From Oscheius onirici (taxonomy: Eukaryota > Nematoda > Chromadorea > Rhabditida > Rhabditidae), in contig OW051469.1 in the NCBI GenBank assembly GCA_932521025.1, positions 7,824,398-7,888,397 on the forward strand: a DNA stretch of 64,000 bases, given 5' to 3'. Below are positions 25,755 through 36,043 of the stretch, piece by piece. Below the pieces are notes generated by a model. The model was not told the origin of the DNA. It did no database searches and saw nothing but the letters and a program-made list of their open reading frames with translations. The position numbers were made by a program, and so were the translations under genes. Each line of letters opens with the position of its first letter. Within the stretch, counting starts at the first letter, position 1.

Positions 25755-26168
25755 TGTCAACTATAATAATTTTTTTTTTTTGAAAAACGATTTTCGACTT
25801 TGGGATCATGCCGAAACTGCAAATGTCCTCGATTGGTGGCGCAAAGGTTCGGACGGGGAACGACTTTGAGTCCTAAATTTCGACCATGTATTTTTTGAGC
25901 TCGAATTTGATTTTTTGAGAAAATTACCGAACCGTTTGAGTTGATATTTCAGAGGGGTGATATTTAGCTCAGTAGAATGCTACAGTTAAAAAACAAAAAG
26001 ATTTACTCACGGCGGACACGAACCCTGGTCGCTCCAGCGTGAATTTTCCAAACCCACTGCGCCATCCGGACATTTGCAGTTTCGGCATGATCCCAAAGTC
26101 GAAAATCGTTTTTCAAAAAAAGCAAAATACTCGTCTTGTCGAGAAAAAAATTATTATAGTTGACAACG
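25755..26168. mobile_element. Inverted pair of tRNA-derived SINE-like units
   Basis: The left arm (25755-25835) and right arm (26068-26168) are inverted copies sharing GTTGTCAACTATAATAATTTTTTT, AAAACGATTTTCGACTTTGGGATCATGCCG and AAACTGCAAATGTCC. On the minus strand the right unit runs straight into a tRNA-like module. The left unit also runs into a degenerate TGGCGCAAAGG A-box-like segment. The whole can fold into a long hairpin. Confidence 0.7.
26008..26067 (-). repeat. tRNA-like module with A and B boxes
   Basis: The minus strand reads GGATGGCGCAGTGGG (A-box TGGCGCAGTGG) and, about 30 nt on, AGGGTTCGTGTCC (B-box). Internal pol III promoter boxes are at normal spacing but arms are imperfect. 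It forms the head or tail of the right-hand SINE-like unit. Confidence 0.65.
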
Positions 26169-26169
26169 A

Positions 26170-26442
26170 ATGCGAGATGGCGCAATGGCAGGTGGCGCCG
26201 CGTCAGTCTAAAGGGTTCCAAGTTCAAAACCCCGCTTCGGCCCAACCAAGGCTTCCATCCTTCCGAGGTCGGTAAATTGGTAGTAGCTTGCTACGGAGTA
26301 GAGGCGTTCCCAGAAAAGTCGAGGCAGCTTCGGAACGTTAATGCCTACCGCAACCTGGCCACTCAGGCAGCACCCGCAGCCCATGAGTCTCTTCGGAACT
26401 CAGGCTTGGGTCGGGAAGAAACTTTACTTTACTTTACTTTTC
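26170..26442 (+). mobile_element. tRNA-derived SINE with (CTTTA)n tail
   Basis: A tRNA-like head has A-box GATGGCGCAATGGC and B-box AAGTTCAAAACCCC. A body of about 190 bp follows, with GGTAGTAGCTTGCTACGGAG and CACTCAGGCAGCACCCGCAG, and then a 3' tail of repeated ACTTT/CTTTA pentamers (about 26421-26441). This three-part layout is typical of SINEs. No clear target duplication was found. A related body segment appears near 33.45 kb. Confidence 0.7.
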
Positions 26443-26639
26443 TGTAGGACGCAACCCTGAAGAGTTATGGGCAAAATTGTGTTTTGATCGAAATTTTGAC
26501 CGATCACTGTACTCAGGCGATGAGCTTTCCAGGGCTCGTATATAGCCTATTAGTTCGGCCTCGGCTAGACCTACATTTAGAAAAAAAGATCACTCGATTT
26601 GGATGAATCTGGAAAAAGTTATGAGCAAAAGGAAAACAC

Positions 26640-26930
26640 TTATCCGGCGACCTAATAAAATAAAAACCCCGATGAAAAATATGGGACCCATACTTTAATT
26701 TGACCGTTGGGCCCTATACTTAAATAGGTCCGGGTAATTCAATTATGAGTCCCACCAGTACAAAAGTGGGTACCCGTACTTTCATGCTATTAAAGTAGAG
26801 GTCCCCGGACCCCCGATTGAATTATAAGTCTCCATAAAAATATAGGCCTCAATACAGTTGGATGGGGACTCCTAGTTCCATCGGGGGACCTTTACTTATG
26901 TGGGGACCTATATTTAAATTTTCCCGAAGC
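26640..26930. repeat. Degenerate repeat block
   Basis: Recurring short units such as GGGACC(C/T)ATACTT, GGTCCCCGGACCCCCGATTG and GGGGACCTATATTTAAATT in both orientations, giving imperfect self-complementarity. Possibly an old MITE; borders are unclear. Confidence 0.45.
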
Positions 26931-27171
26931 TTTCATTGAGGATCAGGAGAGGAGCTTTGTGCGCACAATTAGCTTTTAACAAGTCGCGACAAGAAATGAA
27001 AGTGATCGAACTTTGTTTCTCGCGACTTTGATAGTTTCTTTGGAGGGACACTGGAACGGAGTATCAAGGGGGGGGGATGTACTGGTCTAGAATCCGTGAC
27101 AAAACGAAGTAATAGGTGAAGATAAGGAATTTCTAACTTTAACCCTGGCAGGTCGTTGCAAACCTTGTTTT
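26926..27171. repeat. Interspersed repeat R1, copy 2
   Basis: Same orientation and extent as the copy at 1250-1500, with GAGCTTTGTGCGCACAATTAG, AACAAGTCGCGACAAG and a run of G replacing part of the middle. Starts directly after the degenerate repeat block. Confidence 0.7.
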
Positions 27172-27686
27172 TCTTAATTTTCACAATTGTGCTCTCACTA
27201 CTACAAGCGCTCCCTGGCGCTCCCTACCGACCGACCTATTGCCGATTGTATAAAGAGGGGATTCCGGTCTCAGCACTGCGTCTACGTGAAGAGGAAGCGC
27301 TACTGAAGATTTCCTTTGATGTGGTGGGGATTAAAGTATTTTGAATTATTTTTACGTCTGAATAGACATATCTGGGGTAGTTTTTGTGCTGAGTCGAATT
27401 GGAAACAAAAAAAAGTGAAGAGAACTTAAAAAGACAACCTGGCCAGGGCGACTTTTTGGGGCCATGTCTGGCTAGACAAAGTCAGCTGCTCCAATCTAGA
27501 GATGTTTATCCTTCCAATCATTATCTTTTTGTGTTTGTACCAGCTAAAACAGCAAATCGAGAGAAAGAATGACGTGTGTTGATCATTTGAACTCGGTCGA
27601 AGAGGGCGGAGCCAGCAGTCCTCAGTCCTTCTTTTCTGTGTTCTCCTTGCTTCTCGTACTTTTCTACTGAAAATCATCTTAAAGGA

Positions 27687-30042
27687 ATGGCAGCCTGGTG
27701 TGCCAGTAATCTCCGATCGTTGGTCGATTGGCGCAATGAGGGCTTTCACTTTTCGACGGCCAGCGACGAGACGACTAGAAATTATGATGCCGTGGTTCGG
27801 CAGTTTGTTTCTTTGAGAGAATGTGAAGAGTTGGGAGGATTTGAAGCTTCGATTGGCAGAATGTTCGAATCGGACCCGAAAGCAAGTGAGACCCTGATCC
27901 TTTTTCCTGGTCTTTCCAAAAACCTTGTTTCCAGTACTCATTTTTTACATTTTCACAGAGAAATCAATGCTAGCTTGATATCTCTAAAATAATAGTCCAT
28001 TTAACAAAAAAACCAGACAGTGAGCGAATGCTAAGAATTAGTGGAGACGTCTTTTTTTAAAGTTTCCAATGTTCTGCAAAGTTTTGGTCCAGATCAAAAT
28101 CTACAAGATCTAAAAGTTCGGGAACGCCGTATTCAACTTAAAAAAGGGGTGCGTACGCAATTGCGTATTGTGGAGAGAGAGAGGACAAGGTTCGGCCTTG
28201 CGAAAACAGAATATTCGCTTAAAAATTTTTGGAGTAAAATCCCCGAAAAACTCAGAAAAACATTCGTTTTCAGTAATGCCACGGGTGTTCAAATGTACCG
28301 TGGAATCGTTAGTCTCTCGACCACCTGACGAGATTCTCGAAGAAATTGTTCTCCTCCAAAAAGACGTCTCCCAAAATGGCACGGATTGGGAAAAGGAGCA
28401 TGTCAAAGCTATCAGTCTACTGGGAGCTGGAAATATGAAGTCGGCCGTCAGAAAATGGGACCAAATCCTGGATCAGTATCCGACTGACCCTTTTGCTTTG
28501 AAAATAGCAGCAGACGGCTATTTTTGGCTCGGAGAGGGAGCAGAAATCCGCGCTTGTCTCGAAAAGACCATACCCAAATGGAAGACTTCGACTCCGTGCT
28601 ACAGTTTTCTTCACGGGATGTATGCTTTCGGTCTGGAGGAGACTGGCTCTTATACGGAAGCAGAAAAACATGCCAAGATGGTCAGTCGTCGGAGTCTAAA
28701 AAATGTGCGTTTTAGGCTTTGGACATGAACAAGTTTGACGGCTGGGCAACCCATGCAAACGTGCATGTACTGGAAATGACAGAGCGCTTTCAGCAAGGTA
28801 TTGACTTTCTGGAAGAGACGGTTGATGACTGGACGGTAGGTGAGAGAAAAATGGCTCTGAACAAAAGTTCAGGGAGGATTCCTTCTGACGCACACGCTGT
28901 GGCACAAATGTCTTTTCTACATTTCGAAAGACGACTTCGAGGCTGCTCTTTCCGTCTTTGACAGGCAGGTTTTGGGTCTGAAAATTCTGTAGAATCCTAC
29001 AATTTTGTTGGCAATATGCTTAATGCAAATGCTCAGCTCTGTTCATGAGGTTTTTCCTCGCATTTCTCTGCTTGGTCTTTCATTGAAAAGAAGAATCATT
29101 TTCTATTCGTTTTGAGATCAATTTTCACCAAATTACTACACGAATACGAGAATTGTCTGCGTAAGCTTGCCAGACAACGAGTATTCAATTTTTTGCTGTA
29201 AAATAGTGTAAATACTGTTTCGGTATCTTCTACAATACACAATGAGAATCAGAACACGAACCCGGTTCAAACGGTCTTGTTTTAAAGTGTTTTTTCTAAC
29301 CCTCCCAGTTGGGTTGCCCTTTTCGATCACAGATTGTTGTTTTCACCAAGATCTCCAATTGACTACGAAAATTGCCCCTAAAAATAGTATTTTTAGTCAG
29401 CTGCTGAAGAATCTTGAAGCTAGCAAGGCTCTCCTGAGCGCTGTCGATGCCACCGCTCTCCTTCTCCGTCTCGAAATGGAAGGAATCAGTGTCGGAGACC
29501 GATGGAAACAGCTGCCGGACATGAGTTGTCATGCAGGTGCCCATGCACTCCCGTTCAGTGACTGTCATCTACCGCCTCTGTTTTTGAAAAGGGGAGAAGT
29601 CGACCTGGAAAAGAAGACATACGCCTCCCTGGTCAATCAAATCAAGTAGATAGAATTTAATGACCTGGCCAATCTAAAGTTTAGGAACTGTTCCAACGAA
29701 CTGACAAAAATCAGTGAAATGGTTGGACTGAGAGTCTTTGAAGCTATGGAAGACTACCAGAATGAAAAGTACGACGACGTCGTTGAGAAAATGTATCCGG
29801 TACGGGATTCTCTACAACAGATTGGAGGATCTAACGCACAGAGAGATCTCTTTGTTCAAGTTCTGATCAACTCCTGTATCAATTCCGAGCAGGAGAAGAA
29901 CTGGAAATTGACACCGTGAGTAGTCTGAAGGACAAACTAATTTTTCAGGGAACTGCTAAAAGAGCGCTCCTCAATTCGTCTCGGTGAATCAGCAGTAGCC
30001 GACCGCTTGGCTCTCCGATTCCGTGAAAAACATCCACTGTGA
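27687..30042 (+). CDS. TTC38: TTC38-like tetratricopeptide protein, copy B
   Basis: Second tandem TTC38 homologue, 463 residues in seven exons (27687-27885, 28274-28680, 28716-28835, 28873-28968, 29401-29645, 29685-29915, 29949-30042), all closing in frame. Landmarks: STASDETTRNYD, WDQILDQYPTDPFALKI, FLHGMYAFGLEETG, LEMEGISVGDRW, IGGSNAQRDLFVQVLI and terminal FREKHPL. It is the most diverged of the three: the usual THN(Y/F)WH motif reads THTLWH. An extra 388-bp intron interrupts the first conserved block, the segment after it (TVESLVSRPPDEIL) is changed, and the intron before the GDRW exon is lost. AATAAA follows the stop by about 17 nt. Paralogue of copies A and C; function unknown. Confidence 0.88.
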
Positions 30043-30295
30043 TATTGTTCTTCAAACCAAATAAATGTTTCGAAGATAGAAAGTGAGCAAACAAAAAGAG
30101 AGAGAGAACCAGGTGATAGCGCGCCATTCTCTCTCTATCTCTCTCTTTCGCTCTCAATCGGCGCTGAATGGGCGGAGACTGTTGCCGGTGCCTCTGGCCT
30201 GGTTTTCGTCACGCTGGCGCCTTTTTCAAAATTTCTCTTTTTATTGTATTTTTTTCGAATAAAATCACAGTTCCAGTGACTCACAGAATGCATTG

Positions 30296-33200
30296 ATGTT
30301 CGCCTCTCTGGACGACACTTTTGGCTATGCTGTGGCTCTTCTCGGAGTCGCACCTCTTGCCTCACAGGTTTGCATTTTTCTTCTTTTATTTTTTGAAAAC
30401 TTTCAGTAAAAAACAGAAAGTAAAACCTGTAATTTCACTAATTTTATTTCTCTTGGATGGTACTACAAATCCAATTTTTTTTCTTGGGCCAGTAAATTGT
30501 CGAATAACAATAATTGGGGGTACATTTTTTCTGCCGTAACAGGTCGTAATTGTCTTTGTGATGTTTTACAAACTTGTATAGTAGATTTGATGCCATAACT
30601 TTGTGGAACATGAAAGTATTTCATTGGTATGAGTGTGGAAAAATACCTGGAAATCATCTGCTGAAAGGACTATAAGATGGTAATCTTAGTTCTGCCGGGC
30701 AGTACCAATTACGATATACTCTACGGAAACTTCTAGCTAAAAATATCTTAATCTGATTGTGAGAGTATCTAACCAGATGAACACAGTTAGACTGACTCCC
30801 CTTTTGTCCCTCTTGACCGGCTTGTTTTTGTTGGAAAAGTGACAGTATTGCAAACAAAAAGGTCTGAAACTTCTCAAAAATAAATTTAGGTCGGTTTGGC
30901 GCCGATCAGCTGGACGATCATCTTCCCGGTGATAGCTCTTCCCTGTCTCTCCCTCCTTCTCTCCATCGGTCGTCTGTCTAACTGCGGTCCTATTCTCACG
31001 TTCAAGCGAATTGCTCCTATCGGCTCAGGTTGGTGTCATCGAGACAAATGGCTGCCACTTTGCCGCTCAAATAGCCGCGCGGCCTTGGAACGTTCGCTAT
31101 GATGTGTTCTGCCAGAAATTTTAAATAGTCCTTTAAAAAAGCGGGAGCCTTCAGCACAATCCATGGTTTTAGGCAACATTCAGAGAATTTTAAATTTACA
31201 GGAATCGGCTGGGCGCTGACGTGGTTCGTAGCTGAACGACTCTACGTAGAAGGCTTGAGGGCTGCCCAAAATCTTCTCTACCTAATTTTTTCTCTTCGAT
31301 TCCATCTCTCTTGGGCAATAGAATGTAACCCCAACTACAACACGAAACATTGCATCGCCTTTGGGAAAGACTTTAACGTGACCGAAGGGGACAAGTTTCC
31401 GGACAATTTCTGGCCAGCACAGGAATTCAACCGGTGAGTTACTCTCTGGATCGATCGCGGTTGGCTTGTGTTTGAATAAGCCGATGGGGGAAGAGGGAGA
31501 CCCTTTGGCAAATAGGCGACACAGGTCATAAAGGTGAAATGTAGCCATCTGTCAACAACTGGGTGTCCATGGGACAGGGGACAGAGCGACAATTTCTCCG
31601 TCAAAAATTGGGCATAACTCGTGTCCTTTTTCGGGACTAGATTCTTCCACTTTCCTTTTTTGGCAAACATTGGGCATGACTAATCTTCCCGATCCCAGTT
31701 TTGTCTCTCTCAATAGACAGTTTTTCCAGTCGTTTATTTTTCCTGCTTCTTTAAGCTTGTCCTGCGTAACAGTTTTTCTCAACAGCGTATGGTCTCTTTT
31801 TGAACCAACCACGTCCCAATTTGACATGCTCAATACCAGTGCTCAACATCTGTGCTTCGATCCATTGATCGAACTATCTCTCTTGACGATTTCTTCCTCG
31901 CATTTTTTTCCTTCTCTAACTTGCCCCCTTGGCTTCTTAGGTTCTTTCAAATGCTTCTCTGCCTTTTTGTGTTCACCAAATCTTACGTTCTTTGTGTTTT
32001 GACAGCAGAAGCCTGAAAATATTCAAACAAGAAAGACAGTGAAGGAAGTGTTGGCATTTTAAAATAACGCTCAGTTACAAGTCTCTTCCCACCCTGACAC
32101 TGCCCCAGTCTCCACTACCCGATTTGCGAGTCTTTTCCGAAGATAAAAAAACTACCGAAGCCCGAATCGGCGGTCGGGTTGAAGACTGAGAGCTTTTGAA
32201 TCTGAGTTGCTCGGGACTAGCCCAGATCCTAGTCAAGGTGGTCAGAGAAAGGTAACTGAGAGTTTGAGCGAAAGAGCAAACTTTGGGGAAAGTAGAAACA
32301 CCTGACCTGGGCTGGGAAGAGACGACATTCCTTGGTGGCTGACAGCTGACGACTGAAGAAGAGCTACTGACAGAGATGTACAGGTTTAGACTTGACAAGT
32401 TTTTTACAAGTTAGAATCTTAGTTTCAGAGCTTGGAGAGACGAGAAAAAAGACGAGTACCTCTCTGACGACCCTTTTCAGATATGTGATCAGAGGAAATC
32501 CAAAAGTTGAGAACTTGACCACCTGGGAGCCGAATGAATGGTACTTGGGCCGATCAACAGAGCCATTTTACCTAGCCATACCCAGTTTTGGTCTTCTCAT
32601 AGCTCACGTTTTCGTCTGGAATGCCATCTTCTTTTCTCTAGTCAAGTGAATCAATCCATCAGCACCGGAGACTTCTCTTTCAGACTCTCTCGAGGCAGTT
32701 ACGACTGGTTCGTCAAGCTGTTCGTAGCCGTACCGGCATGCTTCTACGTGATTCTCATAATTGGAATGTCAGTCAGTGGCTTCCATTTCGGATTGACCAT
32801 ATCCAAAGACATTTCGGAATCCGAAAGAGACAAGGACCCTCTGGATTTTTATGCCGATATTAGGGTAATTTGGCTTGTTACTCACAAATTAGACACTTCC
32901 AGGGTCTGTACCGTACTTCACTTCTTCTAGTCGACTATACGGGTGCATTCACGGGTATTCTTCTCTTTGCTACTAGTCGTCTTCGTACCGGTGCTGCTCC
33001 TATGAGTGCCTTGATTCTGGTTCCTGTCATGATGATCGTCCCCATGCTCTTGACCATTGTCAGAGCCGGTTGTGAGGGACACGTGTCCGATCAGCAGAAA
33101 AACTACAAGATTTACACTTCCACAGGTACTCTGAGTTTCTTGTCTCTCTGTCTCTCCTCTACTTTTCACTCAAAGCGTTATGTCCCAGTTTTGTCCTATA

Positions 33201-35840
33201 TCCCAATTTGTAGAGAGAATCAAAATCTACAACTTTGTAGAACGTATAGAGATTTGAAAAAGATTGAATAGCCCAAGAAATGACGAATGAAGCGCCGCTC
33301 CTTAAGAATTCAAATTTCTAGGTGGCCGTGAAAGTAGTGAGTATGTAAGAGAGGTTAGTTTCGACAGAAACCACCAACAAGTCAATCGAAGATTGGCGGG
33401 CTGGTATAGTCTATTTCCTTGTATCTTGCTGAACTTGCTGAACGTATCGCTGAAGCGACCTGGCCCCTCAGGAAGCACCCGCACGTGAAGGAGTTTATCT
33501 CCCAGAGCTCGTCTCTGACGTTGAAACAAAACTTTAAACTTTATATACCGGCGCGAGGATGTCGCCAAGGTCTCAAACTGGGGAGCATCTCCTGACCGAA
33601 GATGCTTTTGTGGGGTCGGGTTCTTCTTTTTGTCCGTTTTTTTCACGACATAATTGGGAAGTTGATTAATTTTTGTAGACGTGGGTATTCCTCTACAGAT
33701 TCTGATTGACTGATCTCAATTTTCCAGACGAGACCGTCTCTTTCGACGTCCTCCCCGTCTGCTTCGCCACAAGCCATGCTGGACCTCTGTGGTCTGTAGT
33801 ATATTTCGCTGCTCAACTGCTCTACACGTCTATTGGACCAATGGTCATCTACGCCTACTTCATCTACCAGTCCTTCGTCGACGAGTTCCCGGCTATCCAG
33901 AACAAACCAAGTCTTTTCTTTGCCGGTCTAGTCGCCTTCTTTGCAGTTCCTTCGGTCTTTCTTTACATGCCGGTGAGTATTTTATTCGGGCTTAAGAGGA
34001 TCTGAGGACAGTATCTTTCTTCACTAAAGTGCAATGCTGTCCGTCTGTCGTGGTGCCCGCAGTTGTCGAGACTAGGCTAACATGTCAAGTTTTATCATGT
34101 TAATCTTTTATCGAACATAGTTTTTTATGGGATCGCGTCTATGAAAATATGGTTAGAAGGTAGAACAACGAAGAGAGAATCACTAAACTAAATACGGAGG
34201 TTGCGTAAGCTGATGCTAGCATAAAAAGTACAGTTCAGACTAAAGATCTTTTCAGCTGGGAACCAAGATCATCACCTTGTTCCGCTACGTTTCACAAGGA
34301 TCCATCGTACACATCCTCGTCTACGTCGTCATCTTCTTAATCTACGGCTGGCAGACAATCGAGGCTGACATTCTGTCCATCACAAACGAACTGAGTTCCG
34401 TACCAATAAGTCAGTACCTCCTACGACCAACATCTCCCGTCTTCACCATTCTGCTATTCACTCTCATTCCCATGCTTCTCTGCGTACGTTCTCTTATCAT
34501 TTCTGAAAATCCGATTATTCCAGTCAAAATTCTCAGCCGTCTTTGATCTTTTATCCATTGGGAACGATATTGTGAAGCACATTGACACGGGATCTCTTTT
34601 CATTCCAGCACCGTTGTTCGTGAAACGAATCATTGGATACGGGATCATGTTCGCTCCTCTGATCATCATTGCGGCTACCGCTTCCTATGTTCTGTACTTT
34701 TTCATGGTCAAACACAAGCTGAGCTTCCAAGAAGCCTTCAAGCCGTCGCCGGAATGGATGGCTCACTCGGTCGTGAACAATGTAAGAAAGAGAAGAAGAG
34801 AAAGAAAAAGAAGGAGGAATAGCCCAGAATTCAGTAGACTTTCAGACCCGACCACGTCTACACTCCCTAGCTTACGGACTGTACAACAGTCTCTTCGGCT
34901 GGGACTATCAGGTCATCCTGTTCATTCTCTTCGTCATCGAATGTGTCATCGGAGTCTTTCTCCTCCTTCTCTTCAGTCTGAATGCTCTGAGAGGAATAGG
35001 TAATGCCGGCTCGTGTCTAATCTTATGGTATTCAGTGAGCTGGTCTTCGATAGCCAACGACTATCGTAGCTGCATGCTGTTCGTCTTTGTGCTTCTACAC
35101 GCCTGGAGTCTGATCGAGCTGCGACATACTAAGGCACACTGGGACGCTCCAAATCGCATGAGCGTCTATATTGGAGTAGCTACGATGGAGACTGCAATGC
35201 TGTAAGATTTCTGCATTTCTTTGAGCTGGAAACAGGGTCTAGAATGATTTCTAATCCCAAACAAAGCAGTGTGAAAGCTACAGTATCCTGACCAGATAGT
35301 CCAAAAGTACATACTGCTCATAGAAACCCCTTGGTGCCGAATAAATTTAGGATAAGCACAGGTCTGTTCTGGACAAGTTTTAGAATAAGTGCTTAACTTA
35401 CAGTAATCCGATCAAAATTCAAGTCGTATGCTACCCACGCATAAAAATGAACAGAACCGGAAGTTATCAGGCAGTTGGTGCGCAGTTTATTTCCCGGTTC
35501 ATAGTGTGTATCCTCTGAGAGTCTCGAAAGAAAGACTGCTTCCAGCAATGGCTACATGTACATGTTCACGACTGACCACTCTTGGGGAATAGATGTCAGC
35601 ACCTTTTTGGTCATCATTTGCAACACGAGTAAGTACTATTCTATTTTCAAAAAACAACCCGAAATTGAAGTTATCAGAGGAGCGCTGATCTCGGCGGCAA
35701 TTGCGATAAGAGCCCATCTGCGGGAGATAGCTCGACCGACACGGACCAGAGACGCCACTGAGATTTATGACGTCGATACAGGTGTTGAAGTCGATGCCGA
35801 CGACGAATCTCCGGTCATTTTTGACCTTGCTCGTGCCTGA
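30296..35840 (+). CDS. Divergent SLC6-type transporter, TM1 motif missing
   Basis: Multi-pass membrane protein of the sodium:neurotransmitter symporter (SLC6) fold, about 13 exons. Alignable landmarks are TM2/IL1 (FPVIALPCLSLLLSIGRLSN then RIAPIGSGIGWA), the TM3 start (RAAQNLLYLIFSLRFHLSW), the extracellular loop 2 pattern (ECNPNYNTKHC; PAQEFNRRYVIRGNP), TM4-5 (VWNAIFFSL; SYDWFVKLFVAVPACFYVIL) and TM6-7. The TM1 sodium/substrate motif (GNVWRFPY type) is replaced by FGYAVALLGVAPLASQVG. The cytosolic tail is acidic (VDTGVEVDADDESP). The start is the ATG after TTCCAG/CACAG acceptors. An internal intron contains repeat R2, and the exon beginning DETVSFDVLP has a copy inside the methyltransferase gene near 63.2 kb. 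Transport activity and substrate cannot be stated. Confidence 0.75.
32077..32405 (+). repeat. Interspersed repeat R2, copy 2
   Basis: About 330 bp in an SLC6-gene intron, same orientation as copy 1, with the blocks TTGCTCGGGACTAGCCCAGATCCTAG and AAGTAGAAACACCTGACCTGG preserved exactly or nearly so. Confidence 0.85.
33400..33600. repeat. Possible SINE-body remnant in an SLC6 intron
   Basis: GACCTGGCCCCTCAGGAAGCACCCGCACGTGA resembles the body of the SINE at 26170 (ACCTGGCCACTCAGGCAGCACCCGCAG), and upstream sequence matches loosely. A diffuse B-box-like segment follows. Weak, partial similarity. Confidence 0.35.
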
Positions 35841-36043
35841 AGCGAGTTGCTGCTCACAGCTTTAGAAGACTCTTTGATATCCAGTTACCGGTACTTGAAT
35901 AAACATGTCATACTATCGCTTAGTCCCTCTGTTCCTCAGTCCTTCTATCCCTCTCATTCTGTCTACTGTCTAGGTTTCATTTCAAGTTCAAGAAAAGTAC
36001 ATAATTGAGCCACCAATTGTTCATTCACCAGACAAATTTGGTT

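Larger units (their letters stand above)
25316..27686. other. Repeat-filled spacer between TTC38-A and TTC38-B
   Basis: Contains an inverted SINE pair, a plus-strand SINE with a pentamer tail, a degenerate repeat block and R1 copy 2. No gene recognised. Transposition into this spacer has separated the two tandem TTC38 copies by 2.4 kb. Confidence 0.5.
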
